Both the position numbers and the translations under genes were made by a program. From assembly GCA_964578885.1 (NCBI GenBank), contig CAZOEO010000014.1, positions 1-64,000 of the forward strand: a stretch of DNA of 64,000 bases, given 5' to 3'. Of this stretch, positions 41,474-50,415 are shown in pieces (positions within the stretch are counted from its first letter, which is position 1; each line of letters begins with the position of its first letter). Below the pieces are notes generated by a model. It did no database searches. It was not told the origin of the DNA and saw only the letters and a list, made by a program, of their open reading frames with translations. This stretch comes from CAZRHR01 sp964578885 (GTDB lineage: Bacteria; Bacteroidota; Bacteroidia; CAIKAF01).

Positions 41474-43272
41474 ATCTGTTCAGGTGCGTGAATATCCAGT
41501 AACTGTAAAACGTAATAAAGGGTATTTCGGGTGGCTTCGGTCAGGGCCAGCCGAAAGCGTTGTGCTTTCACATCGGTTTCGCGAAGCACGGGGCAATCAT
41601 GATAAAACTGGCTGTATTTCACTGCAGTTTCATAAGCGAAATGGGCCATGAGCGCAGGTGAATATTGTTGTGCAGCGTCTGCACGCACTTCTGACAAAGT
41701 AGCCAAATGCCTCACCAATAAGATTTCCTTTTCCACGGGAACATAGCCCTTCCATTGTTCAGGAGACTGCCACCCAGACAAACCCGATTTCTCAGCATTT
41801 CGAAGCAGTGAACAGGTTCTAGCATGGGTATACTGTAAGAATGGACCGGCATCTCCATTAAAATCGATGGTTTCTCTTGGATCAAATACCATTCTTTTAC
41901 GCGGATCTACCCTTAATATAAAATAGCGTAATGCGCCAAGTCCGATATGTTGATATAAACTGGTTTTCTCTTCTTCAGACAATCCGGATAATTTACCCTG
42001 ATCCTCCGAAATCTCTCTGGCCGCTTCGGTGGCTTCTGCGATTAAATCGTCGGCATCGACCACCGTGCCTTCCCTACTTTTCATTTTACCCGTTGGCAAT
42101 TCTACCATACCATAGGATAAATGATAGAGATTCCCGGCGGCTTTTACCCCTAATCTTTTGAGGATTTCAAACAACACTTTAAAGTGATAATCTTGCTCAT
42201 TTCCTACCACGTAGATGGAACGATCGAAGGAAAAATCTTCTTCTTTCTGATAGGCCAGGGCAATGTCCTGAGTCATATATACGGTAGTACCATTGGACCG
42301 AAGAACCAATTTATGATCTAAACCAATGTCTGTGAGGTCAATCCAAACAGAACCATCTTCCTTTTGATAGAACACACCGCTTTCAAGTCCCTTGGCCACG
42401 GTTTGTCTTCCTAAATGATAAACATCTGATTCATAATAGATTTTATCAAAGGTCAATCCAAGGGCCTGATAGGTTTGTTCAATCCCCTCATAAAACCAGC
42501 CATTCATCTTTTCCCAAAGTGCGCGCACTTCGGTATTTCCTTCTTCCCAAGCGACCGTAAGTTCGGCCACTTTAGCTTCATGTTGGCTTTGGGCTCTGGC
42601 CGTTTCTTTGTCTACGCCCTGTGCAATCAGAGGTTTGATTTCTTCCTGTAAACTTTGGTTGTATGCCACATAGTAGTCGCCCACCAGTTTATCTCCCTTT
42701 ATTTCAGGTCCGGGGGTACGTTTTGTTTCGGCATTCATGTAAGCCAACATCGATTTGGAGATGTTGGTTCCTCTGTCATTATATAGATTTACCCGATGCA
42801 CCTGATAACCTTCAGCTGCCAAAATTTTACCCAATGAAGTGCCTAAAAAGATATTTCGCAGGTGTCCAAGGTGAAGTGGCTTGTTGGTATTGGGAGAAGG
42901 ATATTCAATCAATACACCTGACGATTTGCTTGGTGCATCTGCCACTTGCATCACACTTGTGAGGGTAGCATGCCATACCTCAGGCGCCATGGTTAGGTTC
43001 AAAAAGCCTTTGACCAGTTCCGCGGATTGCACTTCAGGTAACATAGAAAATGATTCTTGAAGATAAGTACCAAGCTCCATTGGCTGCGTCTGAAGTGGTT
43101 TAAGCCATGGAAAAAGGACCAATGTAAAATGTCCGGGCATACCAGGAGGGGGAACCTGAAGGTTTACAGACGGTGCAGGATTCGGATAAGAAAGTTGCTT
43201 TTTATCTGCAAAAATTTGGATGGCTTCTTCAAATGCGTTTGCCAATAAGGCTTTCAGTTCAGCTTGGTTCAT
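41470..43272 (-). CDS. argS: Arginyl-tRNA synthetase
   Basis: Class I aminoacyl-tRNA synthetase, 600 residues from the ATG at 43272 (MNQAELKALLANAFEEAIQI); the ORF to 43317 runs into the arginase gene. The HIGH motif is PSPNTNKPLHLGHLRNIFLG; the synthetase core continues with GDYYVAYNQ, RSNGTTVYMTQDIALAYQKE and YVVGNEQDYHF, and the KMSKS-like GKMKSREGTVV is present. The C-terminal anticodon-binding domain carries PRETDVKAQRFRLALTEATR and ends LQLLDIHAPEQM, the usual end. It follows the arginase gene by 34 bases. Confidence 0.97.
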   Translation of the reverse strand: MNQAELKALLANAFEEAIQIFADKKQLSYPNPAPSVNLQVPPPGMPGHFTLVLFPWLKPLQTQPMELGTYLQESFSMLPEVQSAELVKGFLNLTMAPEVWHATLTSVMQVADAPSKSSGVLIEYPSPNTNKPLHLGHLRNIFLGTSLGKILAAEGYQVHRVNLYNDRGTNISKSMLAYMNAETKRTPGPEIKGDKLVGDYYVAYNQSLQEEIKPLIAQGVDKETARAQSQHEAKVAELTVAWEEGNTEVRALWEKMNGWFYEGIEQTYQALGLTFDKIYYESDVYHLGRQTVAKGLESGVFYQKEDGSVWIDLTDIGLDHKLVLRSNGTTVYMTQDIALAYQKEEDFSFDRSIYVVGNEQDYHFKVLFEILKRLGVKAAGNLYHLSYGMVELPTGKMKSREGTVVDADDLIAEATEAAREISEDQGKLSGLSEEEKTSLYQHIGLGALRYFILRVDPRKRMVFDPRETIDFNGDAGPFLQYTHARTCSLLRNAEKSGLSGWQSPEQWKGYVPVEKEILLVRHLATLSEVRADAAQQYSPALMAHFAYETAVKYSQFYHDCPVLRETDVKAQRFRLALTEATRNTLYYVLQLLDIHAPEQM

Positions 43273-43306
43273 GTCGCAAATATATAAGGAGGCAAAGGGA
43301 ATTCCC

Positions 43307-44284
43307 TTATTTTTCAATAGATTTTAATTTCTTTTTCACTTGTTTTTCTATGGTAAGCACGGCGCTTCTGAACAAAGGATAAATGCGCAAAGCCGTTTCG
43401 TTGCGAACATCCAGCAATGGATTGATTTCCGTGATTTCAAAGCAAACCAATCGGGGATCTTTCAATAAAATAGACAACATTTTCTGGGCTTCGTTCAAGG
43501 TAAGACCGCCTTCTACCGGCGTTCCGGTGCCGGGAACCAATGGTTTATCCAGACTATCAATATCGAAGCTAATGTAGAGCACATCGCAATGCGACAAATA
43601 GTCTAACACTTGTTTGCAAATGTCTTTGATTTTTCCCTTTCGGATTTCCGGAACCGTCACCACCCGGATGCGATTTTTTCGGATAAATGCACGCTCAGGC
43701 TCCTCAAAGTCCCGAAGTCCAATAAAAACAAGGTCTTGAGGTGTGATTTTGGGAGAAATATTGCCGATATTTTTCAGCATTTCCCAAAGTGGCATGGTGT
43801 CGTCCGTAGGCGTTTGAATGGCCTTGGTGATATTATCGACCGCCAATGCAGTAGCCAGCGGCATGCCATGAATATTGCCACTGGGAGTGGTATAGGGTGA
43901 ATGCAAATCGGCATGGGCATCAATCCAAATGACCCCTACCCTTTTCTCCGGATTCGCCATTTTCACTCCAGCAATGGTTCCACCCGCAGAGCTATGATCT
44001 CCGCTAATGACTACCGGGAAACGATTGGCCTGAATTTCCTTGGAAATAGTCAACGCAAGCCGGTCAAAAATTTTCACCACTCCACGTATCCGTTTGGCAT
44101 GAGTACGCACGGGGTTCTTGAAAAGCAAACGTGAACTGTCTTTAATTTCTACGTTTTTATACTTTCCGAAGAAATACTCGCCATACTCCATAGATGCCAG
44201 TTTCAGGGCATCTATCCCTAAACTTGCACCACGGGTCCCTGCACCCAACTCAGAACGAACCTCGACTAATTTGATATTTTTCAT
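43307..44284 (-). CDS. Arginase/agmatinase (ureohydrolase) family protein
   Basis: Mn-dependent ureohydrolase of 325 residues. Metal ligands: His97 in ISGDHSSAGG, the cluster IDAHADLHSP (Asp122, His124, Asp126, His128 region) and Asp241/Asp243 in ISFDIDSLDKPLVPGTGTP. The loop after DAHADLH reads TPSGNIHGMPLA, typical of arginase, which hydrolyses arginine to ornithine and urea. Because an arginine decarboxylase gene is divergent across a 130-base spacer, an agmatinase role in polyamine synthesis is the alternative. Upstream of argS on the same strand. Confidence 0.88.
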   Translation of the reverse strand: MKNIKLVEVRSELGAGTRGASLGIDALKLASMEYGEYFFGKYKNVEIKDSSRLLFKNPVRTHAKRIRGVVKIFDRLALTISKEIQANRFPVVISGDHSSAGGTIAGVKMANPEKRVGVIWIDAHADLHSPYTTPSGNIHGMPLATALAVDNITKAIQTPTDDTMPLWEMLKNIGNISPKITPQDLVFIGLRDFEEPERAFIRKNRIRVVTVPEIRKGKIKDICKQVLDYLSHCDVLYISFDIDSLDKPLVPGTGTPVEGGLTLNEAQKMLSILLKDPRLVCFEITEINPLLDVRNETALRIYPLFRSAVLTIEKQVKKKLKSIEK

Positions 44285-44416
44285 AATCTAACTTAGTTAG
44301 TTGTACATTTTTCACACCATCTAAATGACTTGGATTATTTTTTTTTCAAAAACCCAAGTGCATCCGATGGAATTTTGTTTATTTGAGCGCTGAAGTAAAC
44401 GCATAAAATTCCACTC

Positions 44417-45808
44417 ATGAAAATTCGGTACGAAGACCTGATTCACCAGACATTTGAATTTCCCCAAGAAGGATTTCACGTAGAAGACGGTGAATTGTAC
44501 TTTCATGACATTCCTTTAATGGAGGTGATAAAACAATATGGTACTCCTTTAAAAATTACCTATTTGCCGAAAATCAGTGCGCAAATTCAGAGAGCTAAGA
44601 TAATGTTTAAGGTGGCAATGGCCAAAGCAGACTATGCCGGAACCTACACATATTGCTATTGCACCAAAAGCTCACATTTTTCATTTATCCTGGAAGAAGT
44701 ACTTAAAAATGAAGTACATCTGGAAACATCTTCGACCTACGACATGGAAATTGTCCGCGAATTGGTGAACACCGGATTAATCGACATTAACAAATATATC
44801 GTTTGCAACGGATACAAAAGAGAAGCCTATCAGGAACATATTATCCAATATCATAATGAGGGTTTTCACAACATTATTCCGGTTTTAGACCATAAAAATG
44901 AGTTAGACTATTATGAGCAGCACGCTCAGGGCAAACTAAAACTCGGCATTCGCATCGCCTCAGAAGAAGAGCCCAACTTTGAATTTTACACCTCTCGTTT
45001 GGGTATCCGGTACAAAGACATTGTTCCTTTTTATCAGGAAAGAATTGCCGGCAAAGACAAATTTGAGCTGAAGATGCTGCATTTCTTCATCAACACCGGC
45101 ATTCGAGACACCGTTTATTATTGGAGTGAACTCTCCAAATGTTTGTCCGTGTACTGCGAACTCAAGAAAATCTGTCCATCTCTGGATTCCCTGAATATTG
45201 GCGGTGGATTACCCATTAAAAACAGCCTGGGATTCGATTTCGACTATGAATATATCGTGCAGGAAATCATCGCTCAGATTAAATCTTTCTGCAATGAAAA
45301 TGGCGTAGCTGAACCCAATATTTTTACAGAATTCGGCTCATTTACGGTTGGAGAAAGCGGTGCATCTTTATATTCCGTACTGGATTCCAAACAACAAAAC
45401 GACACGGAAATCTGGTACATGATTGACTCCAGTTTCATTACCACCTTGCCAGACACCTGGGGACTGAAACAGCGTTTTATTTTGCTGGCCGTAAACCACT
45501 GGGACAAACCTTACCAACGCGTAAACCTTGGAGGGCTCACTTGCGATTCATTAGACTATTACAATGCGGAAGCCCATATTGGCCAGGTTTTCCTACCAAA
45601 ATATGAAGAGGACTCTCCTTTGTATATCGGATTTTTCCATACGGGTGCCTATCAGGAATCTTTGGGTGGATATGGCGGCATTCAACACTGCCTCATTCCA
45701 GCGCCCAAGCACGTTATCATCGACAAAGACGAACAAGGCGATTACACCACCAAACTCTTTTCCAAAGAACAGAGCTACAAATCCATGCTTAAAATTCTTG
45801 GGTATTAA
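44417..45808 (+). CDS. Arginine decarboxylase-like PLP enzyme (fold type III)
   Basis: A 463-residue alanine-racemase-fold decarboxylase. The PLP lysine is in YTYCYCTKSSHF, the glycine-rich phosphate site is LNIGGGLPIKNSLG, and LTCDSLDYYN near 380 carries the substrate Asp/Cys typical of ornithine/arginine/diaminopimelate decarboxylases. Length is shorter than biosynthetic SpeA (about 630). Homologs that sit beside arginase-family genes in Bacteroidota are annotated as arginine decarboxylase; diaminopimelate or carboxynorspermidine decarboxylation cannot be excluded. With the divergent ureohydrolase it could supply putrescine. Confidence 0.82.
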   Translation: MKIRYEDLIHQTFEFPQEGFHVEDGELYFHDIPLMEVIKQYGTPLKITYLPKISAQIQRAKIMFKVAMAKADYAGTYTYCYCTKSSHFSFILEEVLKNEVHLETSSTYDMEIVRELVNTGLIDINKYIVCNGYKREAYQEHIIQYHNEGFHNIIPVLDHKNELDYYEQHAQGKLKLGIRIASEEEPNFEFYTSRLGIRYKDIVPFYQERIAGKDKFELKMLHFFINTGIRDTVYYWSELSKCLSVYCELKKICPSLDSLNIGGGLPIKNSLGFDFDYEYIVQEIIAQIKSFCNENGVAEPNIFTEFGSFTVGESGASLYSVLDSKQQNDTEIWYMIDSSFITTLPDTWGLKQRFILLAVNHWDKPYQRVNLGGLTCDSLDYYNAEAHIGQVFLPKYEEDSPLYIGFFHTGAYQESLGGYGGIQHCLIPAPKHVIIDKDEQGDYTTKLFSKEQSYKSMLKILGY

Positions 45809-45976
45809 GAAGGGGTGTCATGGTGTTCAACCTCTAACGCAGCGCACAACACCATAGCCGGTGTAGAAAATATCAACATGATGCCATCTCATAATCATGT
45901 TCATACAACCAAAATGTTGCGTTTCAGTTGTACATCCTAACCAGCTGTACATTCACATACGAAATTGGATACGTTT

Positions 45977-46041
45977 GGCTTCATGGTGGGAATGGTCAAT
46001 AAGGTGCGCTCCAAATTATGGAGCGTGAAGCCATAGACCAT
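45977..46041. repeat. Nested inverted repeats upstream of prfA
   Basis: CGCTCCA (46007-46013) and TGGAGCG (46019-46025) form a 7-bp hairpin with loop AATTA. GGCTTCA (45977-45983) pairs with TGAAGCC (46026-46032) directly outside it. ATGGTC (45992-45997) can instead pair with GACCAT (46036-46041), which competes with the outer stem. No T-run. It lies upstream of the prfA -7 element at 46066. Confidence 0.55.
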
Positions 46042-46090
46042 CGCACAGAAACAGAATTTTTCCGCTATTTTTGAACCAAAATCATCGGTA

Positions 46091-47167
46091 GTGATTGCGC
46101 AACTAACGGGCATTAGGGAAAAATTTCAGGAATTGGGTCTGCAATTGTCGGATCCGGAGCTTATTTCAGATCAGAAAAAATACATTCAACTTCAAAAGGA
46201 ATATCGGGAATTACAGGCGTTGGTAGCGGTGATGGATCGCTGGGACCTGGCTTGTGCACAACTTCATTCAGCGAAAACGATGTTGGCTGAGGAGAAAGAT
46301 CCTGATTTCCTGGCTTTGGCTAAAGCAGAAATCCAGGGACTAGAAGTCGATATCCGGGAATTGGAGGAAGAACTGAAACAATTGTTGATGCCTAAAGATC
46401 CGGAAGACGGAAAAAATGCTGTTTTAGAAATCCGTAGTGGAACCGGAGGAGATGAAGCCGCCATTTTTGCCGGAGACTTATGGCGAATGTATAGCCGTTT
46501 TGCCGAGAAAAAAGGATGGAAAATGACGGTGGTAGATGTGACGCCAGGTACAGCAGGGGGATACAAAGAAGTCATTTGCAACGTGGTGGGCGACCAAGTG
46601 TATGGCACCTTAAAATTTGAATCCGGCGTTCATCGGGTTCAAAGAGTGCCGGCTACCGAAACACAAGGCCGCATTCATACCAGTGCTGCGTCTGTCGTCG
46701 TTTTACCCGAAGCCGAAGAATTCGATGTCGACATAAAAATGAATGATATCCGAAAAGATACATATTGTTCTTCCGGAGCAGGCGGCCAATCTGTTAACAC
46801 CACCTATTCAGCCGTTCGCCTTACCCACCTCCCCACCGGGATTGTGGTTCAATGTCAGGACGAAAGAAGTCAGCTTCAAAACTTCGACAAAGCCCTCATG
46901 GTATTGCGCTCCAGGATTTACGAAATGGAGTTGCAGAAAAAAATAGAAGAAGTGGCGGGCAAAAGGAAAACCATCGTGTCTACCGGTGACCGATCTGCCA
47001 AAATTCGCACCTACAACTATCCTCAAAGTCGCATTACAGATCACCGTATCGGATTTACGGCCCATAATCTTCCTGCGGTAATGAATGGCGATTTAGATGA
47101 GCTGCTGGAAGCATTGCGTTTAGAAGAACAAGCCGAACGGCTCAAAGCCGGGGAAACCCACGCCTAA
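46091..47167 (+). CDS. prfA: Peptide chain release factor 1
   Basis: Terminates translation at UAA and UAG. 358 residues from a GTG start. The GGQ loop is in SSGAGGQSVNTTYSAVRLTH; the stop-codon-reading PAT motif region is GVHRVQRVPATETQGRIHTS, which marks RF1 rather than RF2. The C-terminal GDRSAKIRTYNYPQSRITDHRIG is also diagnostic. TATTTTTG at 46066-46073 is a good -7 promoter element. Confidence 0.96.
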   Translation: MIAQLTGIREKFQELGLQLSDPELISDQKKYIQLQKEYRELQALVAVMDRWDLACAQLHSAKTMLAEEKDPDFLALAKAEIQGLEVDIRELEEELKQLLMPKDPEDGKNAVLEIRSGTGGDEAAIFAGDLWRMYSRFAEKKGWKMTVVDVTPGTAGGYKEVICNVVGDQVYGTLKFESGVHRVQRVPATETQGRIHTSAASVVVLPEAEEFDVDIKMNDIRKDTYCSSGAGGQSVNTTYSAVRLTHLPTGIVVQCQDERSQLQNFDKALMVLRSRIYEMELQKKIEEVAGKRKTIVSTGDRSAKIRTYNYPQSRITDHRIGFTAHNLPAVMNGDLDELLEALRLEEQAERLKAGETHA

Positions 47168-47698
47168 AAGGGAAATTCAGCATTCAATCCATGCCATCGA
47201 GCTTTTACGGCTCTCGGTTGTACGCTGACAAACGCAAGTAAACAACACTCAAGCCATCCAGCCTGTCTAGTCCCGGGTCTAATGGACGAGGGGAATCATA
47301 TAGCTGGTTTTTCGCGTTTCAAAGTAAAAAGTCCTCCAGAGAAAGGATTTTCACACATTAGATTTACATCTAAACGACTTATTACCTTCGCCTTACTATG
47401 CCAATAAAACAGGCCAATCATTACCGTAGCTGCACGGACTTGATTAAACAAGTTTCAAACGATATCTTAAACCTAAAATCCAAACCCAAAGAAAAATCCA
47501 TATAGGCTAAAATGTAGATATCAACAATTCATTTACAAAAAATAATATGCATAAAAATTTAATAAACAAATACTTAAATACAAAAATAAAGAACGTTTTC
47601 AACAAAATTTAAAACAAAGAATTACCATTTTAAACCAACTAATTTATATTTATTTTAAATTTTTAGATAGCTTTGCAGTCCAACGGAAGGATAAAGAC
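47168..47698. other. AT-rich intergenic stretch
   Basis: About 530 bases with no ORF, RNA gene or repeat that I can support. TAGCTTTG near 47670 matches a -7 element and probably belongs to the small membrane protein gene that follows. Confidence 0.5.
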
Positions 47699-47953
47699 AT
47701 GTTTAAAAATTTACTATTGGCCACCGTGGTGGTTCTATCGTTTTTTTTAATCAAAACTGGTAATCCTGTAATCCTAGTGGTTACAAGTGTTTTCCTATTT
47801 TTAGCCCTTTTCTTCGAAAATAATATTCGTAGTCAAACTTCTTCGAAGAGTTATGGTGACAGAGAAAGTGAAACGGTTTTTCTTCCTAACCTCATTTTGG
47901 CCAGATTTTTCGAAATTTGTATCCTGATTATGGGGATTGTTTCCCTGTTTTAA
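47699..47953 (+). CDS. Small hypothetical membrane protein
   Basis: An 84-residue protein with three hydrophobic stretches: LLLATVVVLSFFLIK, PVILVVTSVFLFLALFF and FFEICILIMGIVSLF, separated by a polar stretch with SQTSSKSYGDRES. No family recognised. It has its own plausible promoter and is 290 bases upstream of the secretion operon; a functional link is unknown. Confidence 0.6.
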   Translation: MFKNLLLATVVVLSFFLIKTGNPVILVVTSVFLFLALFFENNIRSQTSSKSYGDRESETVFLPNLILARFFEICILIMGIVSLF

Positions 47954-48241
47954 CTTTCAGCATTCCATTTCAGGTTCGTTCCACTGGTCTATTTTCAAAG
48001 GCGCTCGTTTGTGTTTCAGGGTAGAAGTGCAGCCCCTGATGTAGAACAACTCATTTTTAAAGGGTGCATATTGTCCTGTTGAATTTGTTCCCGCCCTCTC
48101 CCTTTGTTGGTCTATAAGCACTTTTAACACCTGATTATCAGGGAACTATTTTTAATTTTAACAAATTAAATGAGTCAAGTAGCTTTCCTTAAAGAAAAAC
48201 CCTTGCCATCCTTTATTTTTGTGAGATTGAAAACCAATTAA

Positions 48242-50413
48242 ATGCAAACAAACACAATAAGAGCATTTTTAGAATTTCTTTATCAAACCTACAAGGACGA
48301 CGGCAAAGCCTCGGACGAGCTTAAAAAATACCTTAGAGATTACCGAGACGGGTTTAGCATAAGTCTAGAAACCCTGAATCAACTCCTCCAGGATGTTGGT
48401 CACATGCTCAACATCATGATGATGCGCACCCATGCATCCCGGGACCAGGTAACCAGATTTGCGCAATCCAGCCCTTTACCATTAATTTTACTTAGCCGCG
48501 ATAAGAAAGGGTTAGCCTGGATTGAACAGCAGGGCAAATCCTATCAGATTCGATGGTTTCATCCCGAAAAATCTAAAACAATAGCATACCAACATCTCCC
48601 CTTTGATGAATTTTGGGAAGAACCACAGGGATTTCCGCTTTTTCTTCTTTCGCCTCAGGAAGAAATGTTTGGCGCCGAAGGAGAAACTATTCCGGGAACA
48701 GAAGCATCCAGACCTATTTTTCGCTTTCTGCGCCTCATGCGCCCCGAAAGAAAAGAAATTATACTTCTTTATATCTATGCCATTTTCAATGGATTGGTCG
48801 CTCTTTCTCTTCCCTTAGGCATTCAGGCCATCATTGTATTTTTGATGGGGGCACAACTTTCCTTCAGCCTCATTCTCCTGATTGGGCTCGTTTTGTTGGG
48901 AACGTTGACCTCCGGATTTCTTCAAATCATGCAAATCTGGATTGTAGAAGCCATTCAACAGCGGCTTTTTGCCAGGACCGCTTTTGAATTTGCCCACCGA
49001 ATCCCCAGACTTCGCCTGGATGCCCTTACCGGTATTTATCCTCCTGAACTCATCAACCGTTTTTTCGACATCCTGGCTGTCCAAAAAGGCGTTCCGAAAA
49101 TTCTAATTGATTTCTCCACCGCTTTACTTCAAATTTTATTTGGCCTCATTCTACTTTCCTTTTATCACCCCGTCTTTCTATTTCTCGGGCTATTTCTTTT
49201 CCTCCTTTTGATTTTTGCCATTCGCCTCACAGGTCCCAAAGCCATGATCGCCTCTTTGTATGAATCTAAATACAAATATGAAGTGGCTTATTGGCTGGAA
49301 GAACTTGGCAGAAGCATGTCCATTTTCAAATTGGCCGGAAATACCAATTTACCTCTTGAAAAAACAGACCATCTGGTTAGCAGTTACATGTATTACCGAA
49401 AGAAAAGGTTTAAGGTCATTGTCACGCAAAACTGGTATTTCGTTGCATTTAAAATGCTGATTACCGCTTCACTACTCATTTTAGGAGGAACGTTGGTGGT
49501 AGAACAGCAAATCAATATTGGTCAATTTGTAGCTGCTGAAATCGTCATTCTGTTGATTTTAAGCTCTATTGAAAAATTTATTTCGGGATTAGAAAACGTA
49601 TATGACGTACTTACTGCCACCGAAAAATTAGGAGCTGTCACAGACATTCCCATGGAAAGAAGGCATGGCGTGAGATGTCAGGATTTAATGGTAGACCATG
49701 GAATCGCTTTAGAGGTAAGAAATCTTTCTTACATGTCCCCCGTTTCCGGAACACCCATTCTAGAACAAGTTCAGTTCCGCATAGAGAAAGGGGAAAAGGT
49801 TGTTTTAATGGGTAAAAACGGAAGTGGAAAAACCACCTTGCTGACATTGGTAGCTGGTATGTTCGAAAATTGTGAAGGTCAAATCTTCTTCAATGATATG
49901 CCCTTGCGCAACATCGACTTATACAGCTTACACACCGTGGTTTCTGAAAATTTGGCGCAGGAACTTATTTTCAAAGGAACAGTGTACGAAAATATCGCTG
50001 TAGGAAGACCTGAAGTAGGACTCAATGAAGTGATGGAAGCCGCCAAGGCTGTGGGATTAGAATCTTTTTTACAAAAACTTCCTGATGGATATGATACGGT
50101 GCTGATTCCAGACGACCGCAGCCTACCATCCGGCGAGTTAAGGAAAATTACCCTAGCACGCTGCCTGGCCGAAAACCCCAAACTTCTTCTTTTAGAAGAC
50201 TTCCTCGGAGTGTATGGTATTGCGGAAAAACGACGAATGATTCATACCCTCACCAAAAAAATGCCAGATTGCACTTTATTGGCGGTGACCAATGATTTAG
50301 AATTTGCCCAATCCTGTGATAAAGTGATTTTCATGGACAAAGGCCGCGTGGTGGCTATGGGTCCACTTGAAGAAGTTCAAAAGAATGAGGTTTTTAACCG
50401 CATATACGGATAA
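48242..50413 (+). CDS. Type I secretion-like ABC transporter with degenerate ATPase motifs
   Basis: A 723-residue HlyB-like fusion. Residues about 78-145 (LPLILLSRDKKGLAWIEQQG and following) resemble a C39-like domain without catalytic Cys. Residues 170-450 form the exporter membrane domain, and 485-723 the nucleotide-binding domain. Walker A is intact (GKNGSGKT, 524-531). The other motifs deviate: the Q-loop has Glu569 (VVSENL) in place of Gln, the signature reads LPSGE (628-632) instead of LSGGQ, Walker B ends Glu-Asp (652-653) instead of Asp-Glu, and the switch His is Asn684 (AVTNDLE). ATP turnover may be weak, or it may act with another subunit. First gene of a three-gene operon; TATTTTTG lies 20 bases upstream. 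Confidence 0.88.
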   Translation: MQTNTIRAFLEFLYQTYKDDGKASDELKKYLRDYRDGFSISLETLNQLLQDVGHMLNIMMMRTHASRDQVTRFAQSSPLPLILLSRDKKGLAWIEQQGKSYQIRWFHPEKSKTIAYQHLPFDEFWEEPQGFPLFLLSPQEEMFGAEGETIPGTEASRPIFRFLRLMRPERKEIILLYIYAIFNGLVALSLPLGIQAIIVFLMGAQLSFSLILLIGLVLLGTLTSGFLQIMQIWIVEAIQQRLFARTAFEFAHRIPRLRLDALTGIYPPELINRFFDILAVQKGVPKILIDFSTALLQILFGLILLSFYHPVFLFLGLFLFLLLIFAIRLTGPKAMIASLYESKYKYEVAYWLEELGRSMSIFKLAGNTNLPLEKTDHLVSSYMYYRKKRFKVIVTQNWYFVAFKMLITASLLILGGTLVVEQQINIGQFVAAEIVILLILSSIEKFISGLENVYDVLTATEKLGAVTDIPMERRHGVRCQDLMVDHGIALEVRNLSYMSPVSGTPILEQVQFRIEKGEKVVLMGKNGSGKTTLLTLVAGMFENCEGQIFFNDMPLRNIDLYSLHTVVSENLAQELIFKGTVYENIAVGRPEVGLNEVMEAAKAVGLESFLQKLPDGYDTVLIPDDRSLPSGELRKITLARCLAENPKLLLLEDFLGVYGIAEKRRMIHTLTKKMPDCTLLAVTNDLEFAQSCDKVIFMDKGRVVAMGPLEEVQKNEVFNRIYG

Positions 50414-50415
50414 AC

